From positions 1-9,598 of the forward strand of contig JAFYQY010000041.1 of the NCBI GenBank assembly GCA_017559685.1: a stretch of 9,598 bases of DNA, given 5' to 3'. The notes beneath the pieces are model-generated. The model saw only the letters and a program-made list of their open reading frames with translations. It was not told the DNA's origin and searched no databases. Positions 1 to 7,310 of the stretch are shown in pieces (the first letter of the stretch is position 1; each line of letters opens with the position of its first letter). The position numbers and the translations under genes are program-made. Source of the DNA: Alistipes sp. (lineage in GTDB: Bacteria > Bacteroidota > Bacteroidia > Bacteroidales > Rikenellaceae).

Positions 1-21
1 CCATTAGCTGTTTCCAACTCG

Positions 22-29
22 CAAAGATA
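22..29 (-). promoter_or_regulatory. Possible -7 box firing out of the left edge
   Basis: Read on the minus strand, positions 29 to 22 spell TATCTTTG, a perfect match to the Bacteroidota -7 consensus TAnnTTTG. The start of transcription would fall near position 15, so the gene would lie left of the window. The expected -33 site (52-49) reads ATAT and not TTTG, so only half of the promoter is well matched. The surrounding 30-70 stretch is very A/T rich. Confidence 0.35.
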
Positions 30-80
30 ACGATATTTTCGGGATAATATATTTTTTCGAAGAAAAAAAAGAGAAATTAA

Positions 81-153
81 AGAGTTTAGGGAATTTAGTG
101 ACTATCCCTAATTTCACCAACCTCCCTAAATTCACTACTCTCTACTCACTAAA
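81..153. repeat. Short degenerate direct and inverted repeats
   Basis: Two 13-bp direct copies, TCCCTAATTTCAC (105-117) and TCCCTAAATTCAC (123-135), differ at one base and are 18 bp apart. TTAGGGA (86-92) is an exact inverted match to TCCCTAA (105-111), and TTTAGTGA (94-101) to TCACTAAA (146-153), so the whole stretch can fold. There is no ORF here. It looks like a decayed dispersed intergenic repeat, and a 13-bp piece (132-144) recurs inverted at 7988-8000. Confidence 0.5.
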
Positions 154-207
154 AAAGCTTGCCATAGAATTTTGTCGTCGCAACCCACAATTTTTAATTT
201 ATATCAC

Positions 208-215
208 TATCTTTG
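208..215 (+). promoter_or_regulatory. Probable -7 box of the cysteine desulfidase gene
   Basis: TATCTTTG matches TAnnTTTG exactly and is followed by CAC, as in many strong Bacteroidota promoters. A -33 TTTG at the usual 19-bp spacing is missing (185-188 is CCAC), though the spacer is T-rich. The expected transcription start, about 5-8 nt downstream, coincides with the start codons at 220 and 223, which implies a leaderless or nearly leaderless message. Confidence 0.5.
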
Positions 216-219
216 CACT

Positions 220-1506
220 ATGATGAATGCAATTGAACACGATAGAATCATCGACCTTATCAAGCGTGAAGTGGTGCTTTCGATAGGTTGCACAGAGCCT
301 ATGGCGGTGTCGTTATGCGTTGCCAAGGCGTGCGAGACTTTGGGCAAAAAGCCAGAGAAGATTGAGGTGGCATTGAGTGCCAACATCTTCAAAAATGCGA
401 TGGGAGTGGGCATTCCTAATAGCGGAATGACGGGTCTCCCGATTGCTATTGCGCTCGGAGTAGTGGCAGGCAAATCGGAGTACGGCTTGGAGGTCTTGCG
501 TGATGTGGATGCAGAGGCTGTAGAGTGTGCAAAATCGCTCCTAAAGAACACTGCACCAGCAATTTCGACCGCAGACGAGAGTCTCGGAATTCTCTACATC
601 AAGGCGACCGTAAGGGCTGGCGAGGAGAGTGCCGAAGTGGTTATTTCGGGCTCGCACACCAACTTCTCATCGATAAAGAAGAACTGTGTGGAGGTTGCCT
701 CAAACGAGGTCGCAGGAGAGAGCGTCGTAGAGAGCGAGGATATTGAACTCTCACTCCGCAAGGTTTACGATTTTGCCGAGGAGGTCGAGCTCGAGAAGAT
801 TGAGTTTATCGGCGAGACTGCACAGCGCAATGTTGCTGCGGCGGAGCTCTCTTTCACAGGAAATTATGGTCACGGCTTGGGCGCAATGCTCCATAGCGGC
901 GTGGCAAAAAATATCTTTGGCGACACGTTGTTCACCAGCATTTTGGCACATACAAGTGGTGCTTGCGATGCACGAATGAGTGGCGCAATGGTGCCCGTAA
1001 TGAGCAACTCAGGCAGCGGCAATCAGGGTATTTCGGCAACCGTTCCGGTGGCGATTTTCGCACTCGCAAACGATGTTCCTCGTGAGAAGATGTTGCGTGC
1101 GTTGGTGTTGAGCCACTTGACCGTTATCTACATCAAGCAGAGCCTCGGTCGCCTGTCGGCACTCTGCGGATGCGTAGTGGCAGCAACAGGCTCGGCGTGC
1201 GGTATCACTCGTCTTATGGGCGGTGGCTACGAGGAGGTTTCGGGCGCAGTGAAGAATATGGTTGCTAACCTTACGGGTATGATTTGCGACGGTGCGAAAC
1301 CTTCGTGCTCACTCAAGGTTACCAGCGGTGTGGCTACAGCGGTGCTCTCGGCAACCCTGGCAATGAATAATCGAGTAACAACCTCGTTGGAGGGTATCAT
1401 CGAGGACAATGTCGATAACTGCATCCGCAATCTGACCTCAATCGGTCGCAACGGAATGAGCGAGACGGATAAGCTGATACTCAAGATAATGACCTCGAAA
1501 GAGTAA
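220..1506 (+). CDS. cyuA: L-cysteine desulfidase / UPF0597 (CyuA-YhaM family)
   Basis: This 428-residue protein belongs to the UPF0597 / serine dehydratase-alpha-like family. Characterised members (archaeal cysteine desulfidase, E. coli CyuA) are [4Fe-4S] enzymes that break cysteine into pyruvate, ammonia and sulfide in the cytoplasm. Visible family marks are GCTEP at residues 23-27, NAMGVGIPNSGMTGLP near 59-74, HTSGACDARMSGAMVPV, SNSGSGNQG at 262-270, SALCGCVVAATGSACG around 313-328 and MICDGAKPSCSLK near 354-366. Cysteines 24, 316, 318, 327, 356 and 363 are candidates for cluster binding or catalysis, but I cannot assign them individually. I chose ATG 220; ATG 223 is equally possible. A TTG at 172 would add 16 residues unlike the family and would lie upstream of the promoter. 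The next in-frame ATG (301) would remove GCTEP. Substrate preference for cysteine over serine is inferred from the family. No transporter or regulator lies beside it in view. Confidence 0.9.
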   Translation: MMNAIEHDRIIDLIKREVVLSIGCTEPMAVSLCVAKACETLGKKPEKIEVALSANIFKNAMGVGIPNSGMTGLPIAIALGVVAGKSEYGLEVLRDVDAEAVECAKSLLKNTAPAISTADESLGILYIKATVRAGEESAEVVISGSHTNFSSIKKNCVEVASNEVAGESVVESEDIELSLRKVYDFAEEVELEKIEFIGETAQRNVAAAELSFTGNYGHGLGAMLHSGVAKNIFGDTLFTSILAHTSGACDARMSGAMVPVMSNSGSGNQGISATVPVAIFALANDVPREKMLRALVLSHLTVIYIKQSLGRLSALCGCVVAATGSACGITRLMGGGYEEVSGAVKNMVANLTGMICDGAKPSCSLKVTSGVATAVLSATLAMNNRVTTSLEGIIEDNVDNCIRNLTSIGRNGMSETDKLILKIMTSKE

Positions 1507-1543
1507 CGAAAAAAGAGTTGCGTTTGCAACTCTTTTTTCGTTA
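1504..1543. terminator. Bidirectional terminator containing both stop codons
   Basis: Positions 1504-1521 and 1526-1543 form a perfect 18-bp inverted repeat around the 4-nt loop GTTT. Six A-T pairs next to GAGTTGC supply a T-tract on either strand (TCTTTTTT on plus, and the same on minus). The first three bases are the TAA stop of the plus-strand gene. The last three, read on minus, are the TAA stop of batB. It therefore serves both converging genes. Confidence 0.9.
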
Positions 1544-2557
1544 TTTCTCGAAGATATTGAATTTGCGCAATTTAGGGTTGCGGCGGTCGAGTAGCAAGCC
1601 CTCAAGCAAGAGCAGAGCCAAGCCTACGGCCAAGAGCCAATGGAACTGCTCATTATACTCGTCGAAGTGGTAGACAACAACTTCGCCCTTCTCCATCTTT
1701 GCTATCTCCGACACTATATCGGTCAAGCCAAAATCGACATTCGAAGCACGAATATAGGCACCCCTGCCGACCTCGACAATCTGCTGAAGAAGCTCCTCGT
1801 TCAGGCGAGATACAACCATATTACCCTTCTCATCCTTGATAAGTTCGCCGTCAATCTTGATAGGGGCGCCCTCGGGCGAGCCTATACCTATAGCGAAGAT
1901 TCGCACCCCTTGCTCGGCAACTCGCTTGGCTGCAGCCAGAGCGTCGGCATCGTGTGCCTCGCCATCAGTTACGAGAATCATCACTCGGCTAGCATCCTCC
2001 CTGTGCGAGAAGGACAACGAAGCGAGCTCTATCGCAGACGAAAGGTTAGTGCCCTGCACATCGACAAGCGACGGCGAGAGGCGTTTCGTGAAGTTGCGAG
2101 CCATACGGTAGTCGGTCGTAATAGGCAACTGCACCTTCGCATCGCCCGCAAAGACCACCATACCTACCCTATCCTGCTCCATCTGCGAGAAGAGTTTATC
2201 GATGGCGTAGCGGGTACGGTCAAGGCGATTTGGAGTTAAGTCCTCGGCCAACATCGAGTTCGAGACATCGACCACGAACATCATCTCGACACCCTCGCCC
2301 TGCTCCTCACGCAACTTTGTACCAAACTGCGGTCGTGCAGCGGCAAAAACGAGTGCGGTATAGGCGAGAACGAAGAGTATAAACTTGGTGTAGACACGCC
2401 ACGACGAGACATCACGCAGAAGCGTCGCCACGGTGGCGATATTACCGAAATGTCGCAGATTGCGCTTGCGCAGACGAAGAACTATCGCAAAGAGGATAAT
2501 CATCGCCGGCACCGCTACAAGCAACCATAGAAGGTGTGGGTTTGCAAATCTAAACAT
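1541..2557 (-). CDS. batB: BatB: membrane-anchored VWA-domain protein
   Basis: This 338-residue protein has hydrophobic segments at about residues 8-28, 57-74 and 306-323, flanking a von Willebrand factor A domain (about 90-285) expected on the periplasmic side. The metal-ion-dependent adhesion site is complete: D97-V-S99-N-S101, T170 in QGTN, and D198 in VTDGE. MLAEDLTPNRLDR after the MIDAS and the N-terminal FANP are typical of Bat proteins. DVSNSMLAEDLTPNR together with VTDGEAHD favours BatB over BatA. The start ATG overlaps the batA stop by one base (TAATG), so translation is probably coupled. It is the last gene of the cluster; its TAA lies in the convergent hairpin, leaving no room for batC, batD or batE downstream. 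Bat proteins were first described as an aerotolerance locus in Bacteroides fragilis; the molecular role is unsettled. Confidence 0.9.
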   Translation of the reverse strand: MFRFANPHLLWLLVAVPAMIILFAIVLRLRKRNLRHFGNIATVATLLRDVSSWRVYTKFILFVLAYTALVFAAARPQFGTKLREEQGEGVEMMFVVDVSNSMLAEDLTPNRLDRTRYAIDKLFSQMEQDRVGMVVFAGDAKVQLPITTDYRMARNFTKRLSPSLVDVQGTNLSSAIELASLSFSHREDASRVMILVTDGEAHDADALAAAKRVAEQGVRIFAIGIGSPEGAPIKIDGELIKDEKGNMVVSRLNEELLQQIVEVGRGAYIRASNVDFGLTDIVSEIAKMEKGEVVVYHFDEYNEQFHWLLAVGLALLLLEGLLLDRRNPKLRKFNIFEK

Positions 2558-3546
2558 TACGGTATGCGTTTAAGAACTACATATTTAACTATAAACTCGG
2601 TCAGGAGCAGACCCAACGCCCACAATACAAAGAGGAGATACTCCTCGTAGACGTGGGTATAGTCGAGCTTCTCGACCTTCGACTTCTCCATCTTGTCGAT
2701 ATGGTCGTAGATGCGCTGCAACGATCGCTTATCCGTAGCACGGAAGTACTCGCCATCGGTCTTTGCAGCTATCTCTCGCAGCGTCTTTTCGTCAATCTCG
2801 ACCTTCATATTTTGGAACACCAGCTGTCCAAACATATCGTAACCCGCAGGATATGGAGCCACGCCATTGCTACCTACACCGATAGTATAGACCTTAATGC
2901 CCTGCTCCTTGGCGATATCGGCAGCGGTCAAAGGCGAAATATGACCTCGGTTATTCACGCCGTCGGTCAAGAGAACAACCACCTTACTCTTCGAGTCGCT
3001 CTCACGCAAGCGGTTTATGGCAGTTGCCAAGCCATTACCTATCGCCGTACCATCCTCAACCACTCCGCTACGCAGGCGACCTAGAAGCGTCTGCAACGAC
3101 GATTGGTCGGTCGTGAGTGGCGACTGCGTAAAGGCCTCGCCAGCAAACACCACCAACGCTATTCTATCGCCCTGACGATTAGCCACAAACTCCGCCGCTA
3201 CCTCCTTCGAGGCGGTGAGGCGGTCGGGCTTAAAGTCACGTGCAAGCATCGACGAGGATATATCCATTGCCAAGACGATATCAATACCGTCGGTCAAGGT
3301 TTTCGATTTATGCTCAACGGTTTGAGGGCGAGCCAACGCAACAATCGTGAGTGCCAGCGTCGCAACACGCAACACCGCTGGCAGATGGCGCAAGTAGTAA
3401 CGCAGAGTGCGAGGAGCCTTGCGCAACGAGTCGGTCGTAGAGATGACGATAGAGGCTCCACCCTGCATCGAGCGCCACACATAGTATGCCACCCAAAGCG
3501 GTATAACCACCAAAAGCCACAATATTTTAGGGTTTGCGAACTCCAT
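2557..3546 (-). CDS. batA: BatA: membrane-anchored VWA-domain protein
   Basis: The protein is 329 residues when started at ATG 3546. An in-frame TTG at 3558 would add only four residues and lies upstream of the batC stop. MEFANPKILWLL is the usual N-terminus of this family. Hydrophobic segments occur at about 7-25, 58-72 and 303-320, with a VWA domain between them. The MIDAS is intact: D95-I-S97-S-S99, T167 in EDGTAIG, and D195 in LTDGVNN. LARDFKPDRL (101-110) and TDGVNNRGHISP are BatA-like and separate it from the downstream paralogue. It begins 5 nt after the TAG of the TPR gene and overlaps batB by one base. With BatB it probably forms a membrane VWA pair that responds to the MoxR ATPase; this is inferred from family association. 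Confidence 0.9.
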   Translation of the reverse strand: MEFANPKILWLLVVIPLWVAYYVWRSMQGGASIVISTTDSLRKAPRTLRYYLRHLPAVLRVATLALTIVALARPQTVEHKSKTLTDGIDIVLAMDISSSMLARDFKPDRLTASKEVAAEFVANRQGDRIALVVFAGEAFTQSPLTTDQSSLQTLLGRLRSGVVEDGTAIGNGLATAINRLRESDSKSKVVVLLTDGVNNRGHISPLTAADIAKEQGIKVYTIGVGSNGVAPYPAGYDMFGQLVFQNMKVEIDEKTLREIAAKTDGEYFRATDKRSLQRIYDHIDKMEKSKVEKLDYTHVYEEYLLFVLWALGLLLTEFIVKYVVLKRIP

Positions 3547-3551
3547 CTCTG

Positions 3552-4340
3552 CTACCAATTTTTATTACCTCGAATCAAGATTGCGCCCTTCTCCTTCAGC
3601 TTGTCTTGAGTCTTATCCTCCTCGGCCTGAACAGCCTGCAGGAGAGCCTCTTGTTGCTCGGGACTCATACCACCCTTAGGGCGTTGTCCACCCTGCTTGT
3701 TATCCTCATTACCATTCTGAGGCTGAGGCTGTTGGTCTTGATTCTTATCCTCGTTCTTATCCTCGTTCTGCTTATCTTGCTTATCCTTATTGTCTTGGTT
3801 TTGCTGCTGATTCTGCTTGTCGTTATTGCCCTGATTATCCTGCTTATTATCCTGGTTTTGTTGCTGATCCTGATTCTGTTGCTGTTGCTCCTGCTGTTGG
3901 AGTTTAAGTTTGGTCAGGGCATAGTTAAACTTCGCATCCTCGTCGGTCGGATTGTAGCGCATAGCCTTGCGATAGGAGTCGAGTGCCTCCTTATATTTCT
4001 TCTGCGCAAACTGCACATTTCCGAGGTTATAAGCCACATCGCCACGCTCCACTTCGGAGAGCGAGTCGTTGTTCAAAAGCGCCTGCAACCCCTTCTCGGC
4101 CGCATCGTAGCGTTCGGCACGATAGAGAGCCGAGGCAAGGTCGAACTTCGCCTCAAACGAGTTAGGATCGTGCTTCAGTGCCTCTTGATAGGACTCGATA
4201 CTGCGATCTATTTTACCCTCCTCGAAGTAGGCATTACCCTGACGCACACATCTGCGCTCCTTCATCTTCTGCGCCGAAGCCTCGCCACCGACAACAAGGA
4301 GCAGTAGTGCTATCGCCAAATATTTCGCTACACCTCTCAT
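3552..4340 (-). CDS. batC: BatC-like exported TPR protein with Q/N-rich linker
   Basis: This 262-residue protein starts with a signal peptide: MRGVAKY, a hydrophobic core to about residue 18, and a likely cut after ASA (21-23). About three tetratricopeptide repeats follow: 31-64 (GNAYFEEGKIDRSIESYQEALKHDPN), 65-98 and 100-134 (AYNLGNVQFAQKKYKEALDSYRKAMRYNP, then TDEDAKFNYAL). Residues 148-218 are almost only Q, N, D, K and E. The last 38 residues form a conserved-looking tail, SPEQQEALLQAVQ to GNKNW. TPRs point to protein-protein contact in the periplasm, presumably with BatA and BatB. In the B. fragilis-type order batC follows batB; here it precedes batA. The gene starts 2 nt after the preceding TAA. 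The name rests on architecture and context, not on an alignment. Confidence 0.8.
   Translation of the reverse strand: MRGVAKYLAIALLLLVVGGEASAQKMKERRCVRQGNAYFEEGKIDRSIESYQEALKHDPNSFEAKFDLASALYRAERYDAAEKGLQALLNNDSLSEVERGDVAYNLGNVQFAQKKYKEALDSYRKAMRYNPTDEDAKFNYALTKLKLQQQEQQQQNQDQQQNQDNKQDNQGNNDKQNQQQNQDNKDKQDKQNEDKNEDKNQDQQPQPQNGNEDNKQGGQRPKGGMSPEQQEALLQAVQAEEDKTQDKLKEKGAILIRGNKNW
3687..3899 (-). repeat. Low-complexity Q/N/D/K codon tract inside batC
   Basis: This stretch encodes residues 148-218 of the TPR protein. It is built from repeated CAG, CAA, AAT/AAC, GAT/GAC and AAG codons (runs such as QQQEQQQQNQDQQQNQD and NEDKNEDKNQD). The DNA is a set of imperfect 3- to 12-bp repeats, a natural site for in-frame length change. 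Confidence 0.75.
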
Positions 4341-4342
4341 CT

Positions 4343-5371
4343 TTACTCCTCCTTATTGTTCTTTGTAGGTTCATCCTCCTGCTCCTCTTCCCTCTCGACA
4401 GGCTTGGTATTCTCCACGAAGTAGAACGCCTTGTCGTAGGCCATCTCATTCTCGATAGCCTCGGGCACGGCACACGCAAACTTAACCAAGTCGGCATCAC
4501 GCAACACCGACAAGAGCTCCATCTTCGATTTCTGCTCGATATCGGTAGTGCGCAGAGCCTCGACAATCTCGTCGGTAGTCATCTCCATTGCGCCCACCTC
4601 GAAACGACCTGCGAGATAGGTACGCAGAATATCGCTCAAGCCCGAATAGTAGAGTTTATGTTTGTTGCGCTGCCACAACTTCTCGTCACGCAACTTCTCG
4701 AGTGCATCGATTGCCACAATATGTGCAGGTGGTGCAGGTGCTGGCTTAAAGAGGTCGGCAAGTCGCTTGCCTCGCTTGTGCAGATAGCGCACCAAGAGGA
4801 ACACAATACCAGCAATAAGGAGCAATGCTCCAGACGAGATAGCGAGATAGCCAGCCACCTCCTCGATTCTGAAAGGGAGGCTCTTCTGCGGTTTCAAATC
4901 TCGCACCTTATCTTGCTCGAAAGCGACCTTGAGCGAGTCAATAGGGAACGTCTTTACATAGACCTCCCACTCCTTGTCGACTCTCAAAGTATCGACGATA
5001 TTTTTGTCGGCATATAGAACGTGCGGTTTGCCAAAGTTGATAATACCCTCGTCGTAGATAGCCAATTCGTAGCGCTTGCGAAGACGCACTCTTCGTCCCT
5101 CCTGCGACACAGTATCAACAGCAAAGTCGCTTACAACCTCAATGCTCGAGGTCTCCTCGCCATTATCTCTATTTTCGAACGAGAACTGCGGAAACCCGAC
5201 CAACTGCATCACATCCTTCTCCACCTCAATTGTGCAGGTGAGTCTGTCGCCAATCATTATAGTATCGGCCGAAATGGTCGCAATGATAGTAGGTGTATCG
5301 CTCTGCGCCACCACTGACTGCACGCCCAACAGCGTCAATACATATATTATTATATAGCGCAGTTGCTTCAT
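4343..5371 (-). CDS. Bat-cluster membrane protein: exported N-terminal domain, one TM, cytoplasmic tail
   Basis: A 342-residue protein with a signal peptide (residues 1 to about 22, VQSVVA before QS). A beta-rich segment follows (about 25-165; TIIATISADTIMIGDRLTCTIEVE, then YELAIYDEGIINFG), resembling the Ig-like domains of BatD. There is one strong transmembrane helix (172-195) and a cytoplasmic tail. The tail carries HIVAIDALEKLRDEKLWQ near 217-234, YYSGLSDILRTYLAGRF near 241-257 and EMTTDEIVEAL near 263-273, and ends in an acidic, charged stretch. The tail pattern is what I recall from proteins placed between DUF58 and batA in Bacteroidales bat loci and from DUF4381-like proteins. The start overlaps the DUF58 stop by 4 nt (ATGA). 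It could link the cytoplasmic ATPase/DUF58 pair to the periplasmic Bat proteins, but that is inference. Confidence 0.75.
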   Translation of the reverse strand: MKQLRYIIIYVLTLLGVQSVVAQSDTPTIIATISADTIMIGDRLTCTIEVEKDVMQLVGFPQFSFENRDNGEETSSIEVVSDFAVDTVSQEGRRVRLRKRYELAIYDEGIINFGKPHVLYADKNIVDTLRVDKEWEVYVKTFPIDSLKVAFEQDKVRDLKPQKSLPFRIEEVAGYLAISSGALLLIAGIVFLLVRYLHKRGKRLADLFKPAPAPPAHIVAIDALEKLRDEKLWQRNKHKLYYSGLSDILRTYLAGRFEVGAMEMTTDEIVEALRTTDIEQKSKMELLSVLRDADLVKFACAVPEAIENEMAYDKAFYFVENTKPVEREEEQEDEPTKNNKEE

Positions 5372-6252
5372 CGCTTCTTGAAGAGTTTTATAAGTTCGGT
5401 AACATAGTCCGAGTCGGTCGAGATATCGGCTATATCTATACGATTGTGGAGCAAGAGTTCACGAGTACGCTCCTCACGCTCCGCCCACGCCTTAGCGTAG
5501 TGGTCGCGCACCGATTTCGATGCGGTATCTACCCACACTTTGCGAGCCGTCTCGGCATCCTGCAACTCCACGATACCCACATCGGGCATCTCCTTTTCAC
5601 GAGGATCAGTCACCTTCAATGCGATAATATCGTGGCGTGAGGTAGCAATCTTCAATGCATCGCTCAACGCCTCGTCGTCACGCTTCGAATTGAGGAAGTC
5701 CGACAACAAAAACGCCGTACAACGCTTCTTATTTACGCCCGTAAGGTAGCGCACCGCCTCCGAAATGGCTGTGCCATTCGACTCGGGTACGAAGCTTACG
5801 AGTTCACGTATAATCATCAGGACATGGCTACGTCCCTTCTTTGGAGGGATAAACTTCTCGACCTTATCCGAGAAGAAGATACAACCCACCTTGTCGCCCG
5901 TCTGCGAAGCCGAAAAGGCGAGCACAGCAGCCAACTCGGTGATGATATTCTTCTTCAGCGCATCGGTCGTACCGAAGAGTCTCGAGCCGCTGACATCGAC
6001 CATAAGCATCATTGTCAGCTCTCGCTCCTCCTCGTAGACTTTGATATGTGGATCGCCCGAACGAGCCGTTACATTCCAATCGATATCTCGCACATCGTCG
6101 CCAAGACGATACTCTCGCACCTCAGCAAACGACATACCACGCCCCTTGAATGCCGTATGATACTTTCCTGCGAAAATCTCATTCGACAAACCTCGTGTCT
6201 TAATCTCGATTTTACGGACACGCTTTAAGATATCGTTCTCGGTCTGCTCCAT
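5368..6252 (-). CDS. DUF58 family protein with VWA-like domain
   Basis: This 294-residue soluble protein has no signal peptide or membrane helix. The DUF58 signature is clear: FKGRGMSFAEVREYRLGDDVRDIDWNVTAR at about 35-64, then PHIKVYEEERELTMMLMVDVSGS at 68-90. DVSGS (D86, S88, S90) and NGTAIS (T161) are the first two MIDAS elements of a VWA fold. DUF58 proteins are normally encoded next to MoxR ATPases and are thought to act as their substrate-binding or adaptor partners. Its ATG shares one base with the moxR stop (TAATG), and its own stop overlaps the next gene by 4 nt, strong signs of coupled translation. No function is proven for close relatives. Confidence 0.9.
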   Translation of the reverse strand: MEQTENDILKRVRKIEIKTRGLSNEIFAGKYHTAFKGRGMSFAEVREYRLGDDVRDIDWNVTARSGDPHIKVYEEERELTMMLMVDVSGSRLFGTTDALKKNIITELAAVLAFSASQTGDKVGCIFFSDKVEKFIPPKKGRSHVLMIIRELVSFVPESNGTAISEAVRYLTGVNKKRCTAFLLSDFLNSKRDDEALSDALKIATSRHDIIALKVTDPREKEMPDVGIVELQDAETARKVWVDTASKSVRDHYAKAWAEREERTRELLLHNRIDIADISTDSDYVTELIKLFKKR

Positions 6253-7250
6253 TAAGGAACTATTACGCTGTTGAGAATCTCGGTGATAATCTCCTCCGTA
6301 GTGATATTCTCGGCCTCAGCCTCGTAGGTCAAGCCGATACGGTGGCGCAATACATCGTGACATACAGCACGTACATCCTCGGGAATAACATATCCACGAC
6401 GACGAATAAAGGCGTATGCTCGAGCAGCCTTAGCCAACGAGATACTTGCACGAGGCGAGCCTCCGTAGGAGATCAGCGACTGCAACTTATCGAGGTTGTA
6501 AGCCGACGGCTCACGAGTTGCGAAGATGATATCGACGATATACTTCTCGATCTTCTCGTCCATATAGACATCCTCGACCACCTTGCGTGCCTTGACAATA
6601 TCCTCGGGAGTGATAACCTTGCTCGGCTCGGGCATACCCGCACCCGAAAGGTTCATACGCACAATCTCACGCTCCTCTTCTCGCTTCGGATAAGAAATCT
6701 TAGCCTTCAACATAAAACGGTCAACCTGTGCCTCGGGGAGTGGGTAGGTACCCTCCTGCTCCAATGGGTTCTGGGTTGCCAATACAAGGAATGGCTCAGG
6801 CAACTTGTAGGTGCTGTCGCCGATGGTTACCTGACGCTCCTGCATAGCCTCCAAGAGTGCCGACTGCACCTTCGCAGGCGAACGGTTAATCTCGTCGGCC
6901 AACACGAAGTTCGCAAATACAGGACCCTTCTTCACGGTAAACTCCTCCGATTTCTGCGAGTAGATCAACGTACCCACAACGTCGGCAGGAAGCAAGTCGG
7001 GCGTAAACTGAATGCGAGAAAAATCGGCATCCACAGCCTTCGCCAAAGTCGTAATAGCCAAAGTCTTAGCCAAGCCTGGAACACCCTCCAACAAGATGTG
7101 TCCGTTCGAGAGCAAGCCAATCAAGAGAGTGTCGACAAGGTGCTGCTGACCAACGATAACCTTGCCCATCTCGGTGCGCAATGTATCAACGAAGAGACTC
7201 TCTCGCTCGATACGCTCGTTCAACTCCTTGATATTGATAGAATCACTCAT
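6252..7250 (-). CDS. moxR: MoxR-family AAA+ ATPase
   Basis: This 332-residue cytoplasmic ATPase is close to the usual MoxR length. The motifs in order are: GQQ at 34-36; Walker A GVPGLAKT (56-63); FTPDLLPADVVGT (82-94); Walker B FVLADEINR (115-123), followed by SPAKVQSALLEAMQERQV; sensor 1 LATQNP (157-162); EGTYPLPEAQVDRF (166-179) with the arginine finger region; and sensor 2 GGSPRAS (263-269). MoxR proteins act as chaperone-like remodelers with VWA partners, here presumably the DUF58 protein, BatA and BatB. It is the first gene of the six-gene cluster. The 61-nt gap from tdk has no convincing TAnnTTTG promoter, so read-through from tdk is possible. An A/G-rich AAAAGAG precedes the ATG. Confidence 0.93.
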   Translation of the reverse strand: MSDSINIKELNERIERESLFVDTLRTEMGKVIVGQQHLVDTLLIGLLSNGHILLEGVPGLAKTLAITTLAKAVDADFSRIQFTPDLLPADVVGTLIYSQKSEEFTVKKGPVFANFVLADEINRSPAKVQSALLEAMQERQVTIGDSTYKLPEPFLVLATQNPLEQEGTYPLPEAQVDRFMLKAKISYPKREEEREIVRMNLSGAGMPEPSKVITPEDIVKARKVVEDVYMDEKIEKYIVDIIFATREPSAYNLDKLQSLISYGGSPRASISLAKAARAYAFIRRRGYVIPEDVRAVCHDVLRHRIGLTYEAEAENITTEEIITEILNSVIVP

Positions 7251-7288
7251 ATCTCTTTTCTGTTTTTATTTTCGTACCTATGATTAAC

Positions 7289-7310
7289 GCAATATCTTCG
7301 GTTTTATTGC
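7289..7310 (-). other. Weak inverted repeat between tdk and moxR
   Basis: GCAATA (7289-7294) and TATTGC (7305-7310) can form a 6-bp stem with a 10-nt loop just after the tdk stop. There is no T-run on the minus strand directly after it, so a strong intrinsic terminator is unlikely. It could at most be an attenuator or an RNA-end stabiliser. Confidence 0.2.

Noticed and set aside
1640..2239. 199-codon plus-strand frame opposite batB
   Set aside because: It is antisense to the VWA domain with intact MIDAS motifs; the plus-strand product has no recognisable features.
3546..3558. Upstream TTG start for batA at 3558
   Set aside because: It adds only VAE-type residues and overlaps the batC stop. 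ATG 3546 gives the family-typical FANP N-terminus with 5-nt spacing.
3534..4307. Long plus-strand frame opposite batC with a leucine/isoleucine-rich run, like a multi-pass membrane protein
   Set aside because: It is the antisense reading of the CAG/CAA/AAT-type codon tract of batC. The hydrophobic run mirrors the Q/N/D/K tract, and the sense frame has a signal peptide, TPRs and operon spacing.
4178..5017. 279-codon plus-strand frame opposite the single-TM protein and batC start
   Set aside because: It spans two overlapping-operon genes in antisense and has no recognisable domain. The minus-strand genes account for this DNA.
6342..7283. 313-codon plus-strand frame opposite moxR
   Set aside because: The minus strand encodes an unmistakable AAA+ ATPase with all motifs. 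The antisense frame is open because of codon bias (few sense codons that read as stops) and shows no family pattern.
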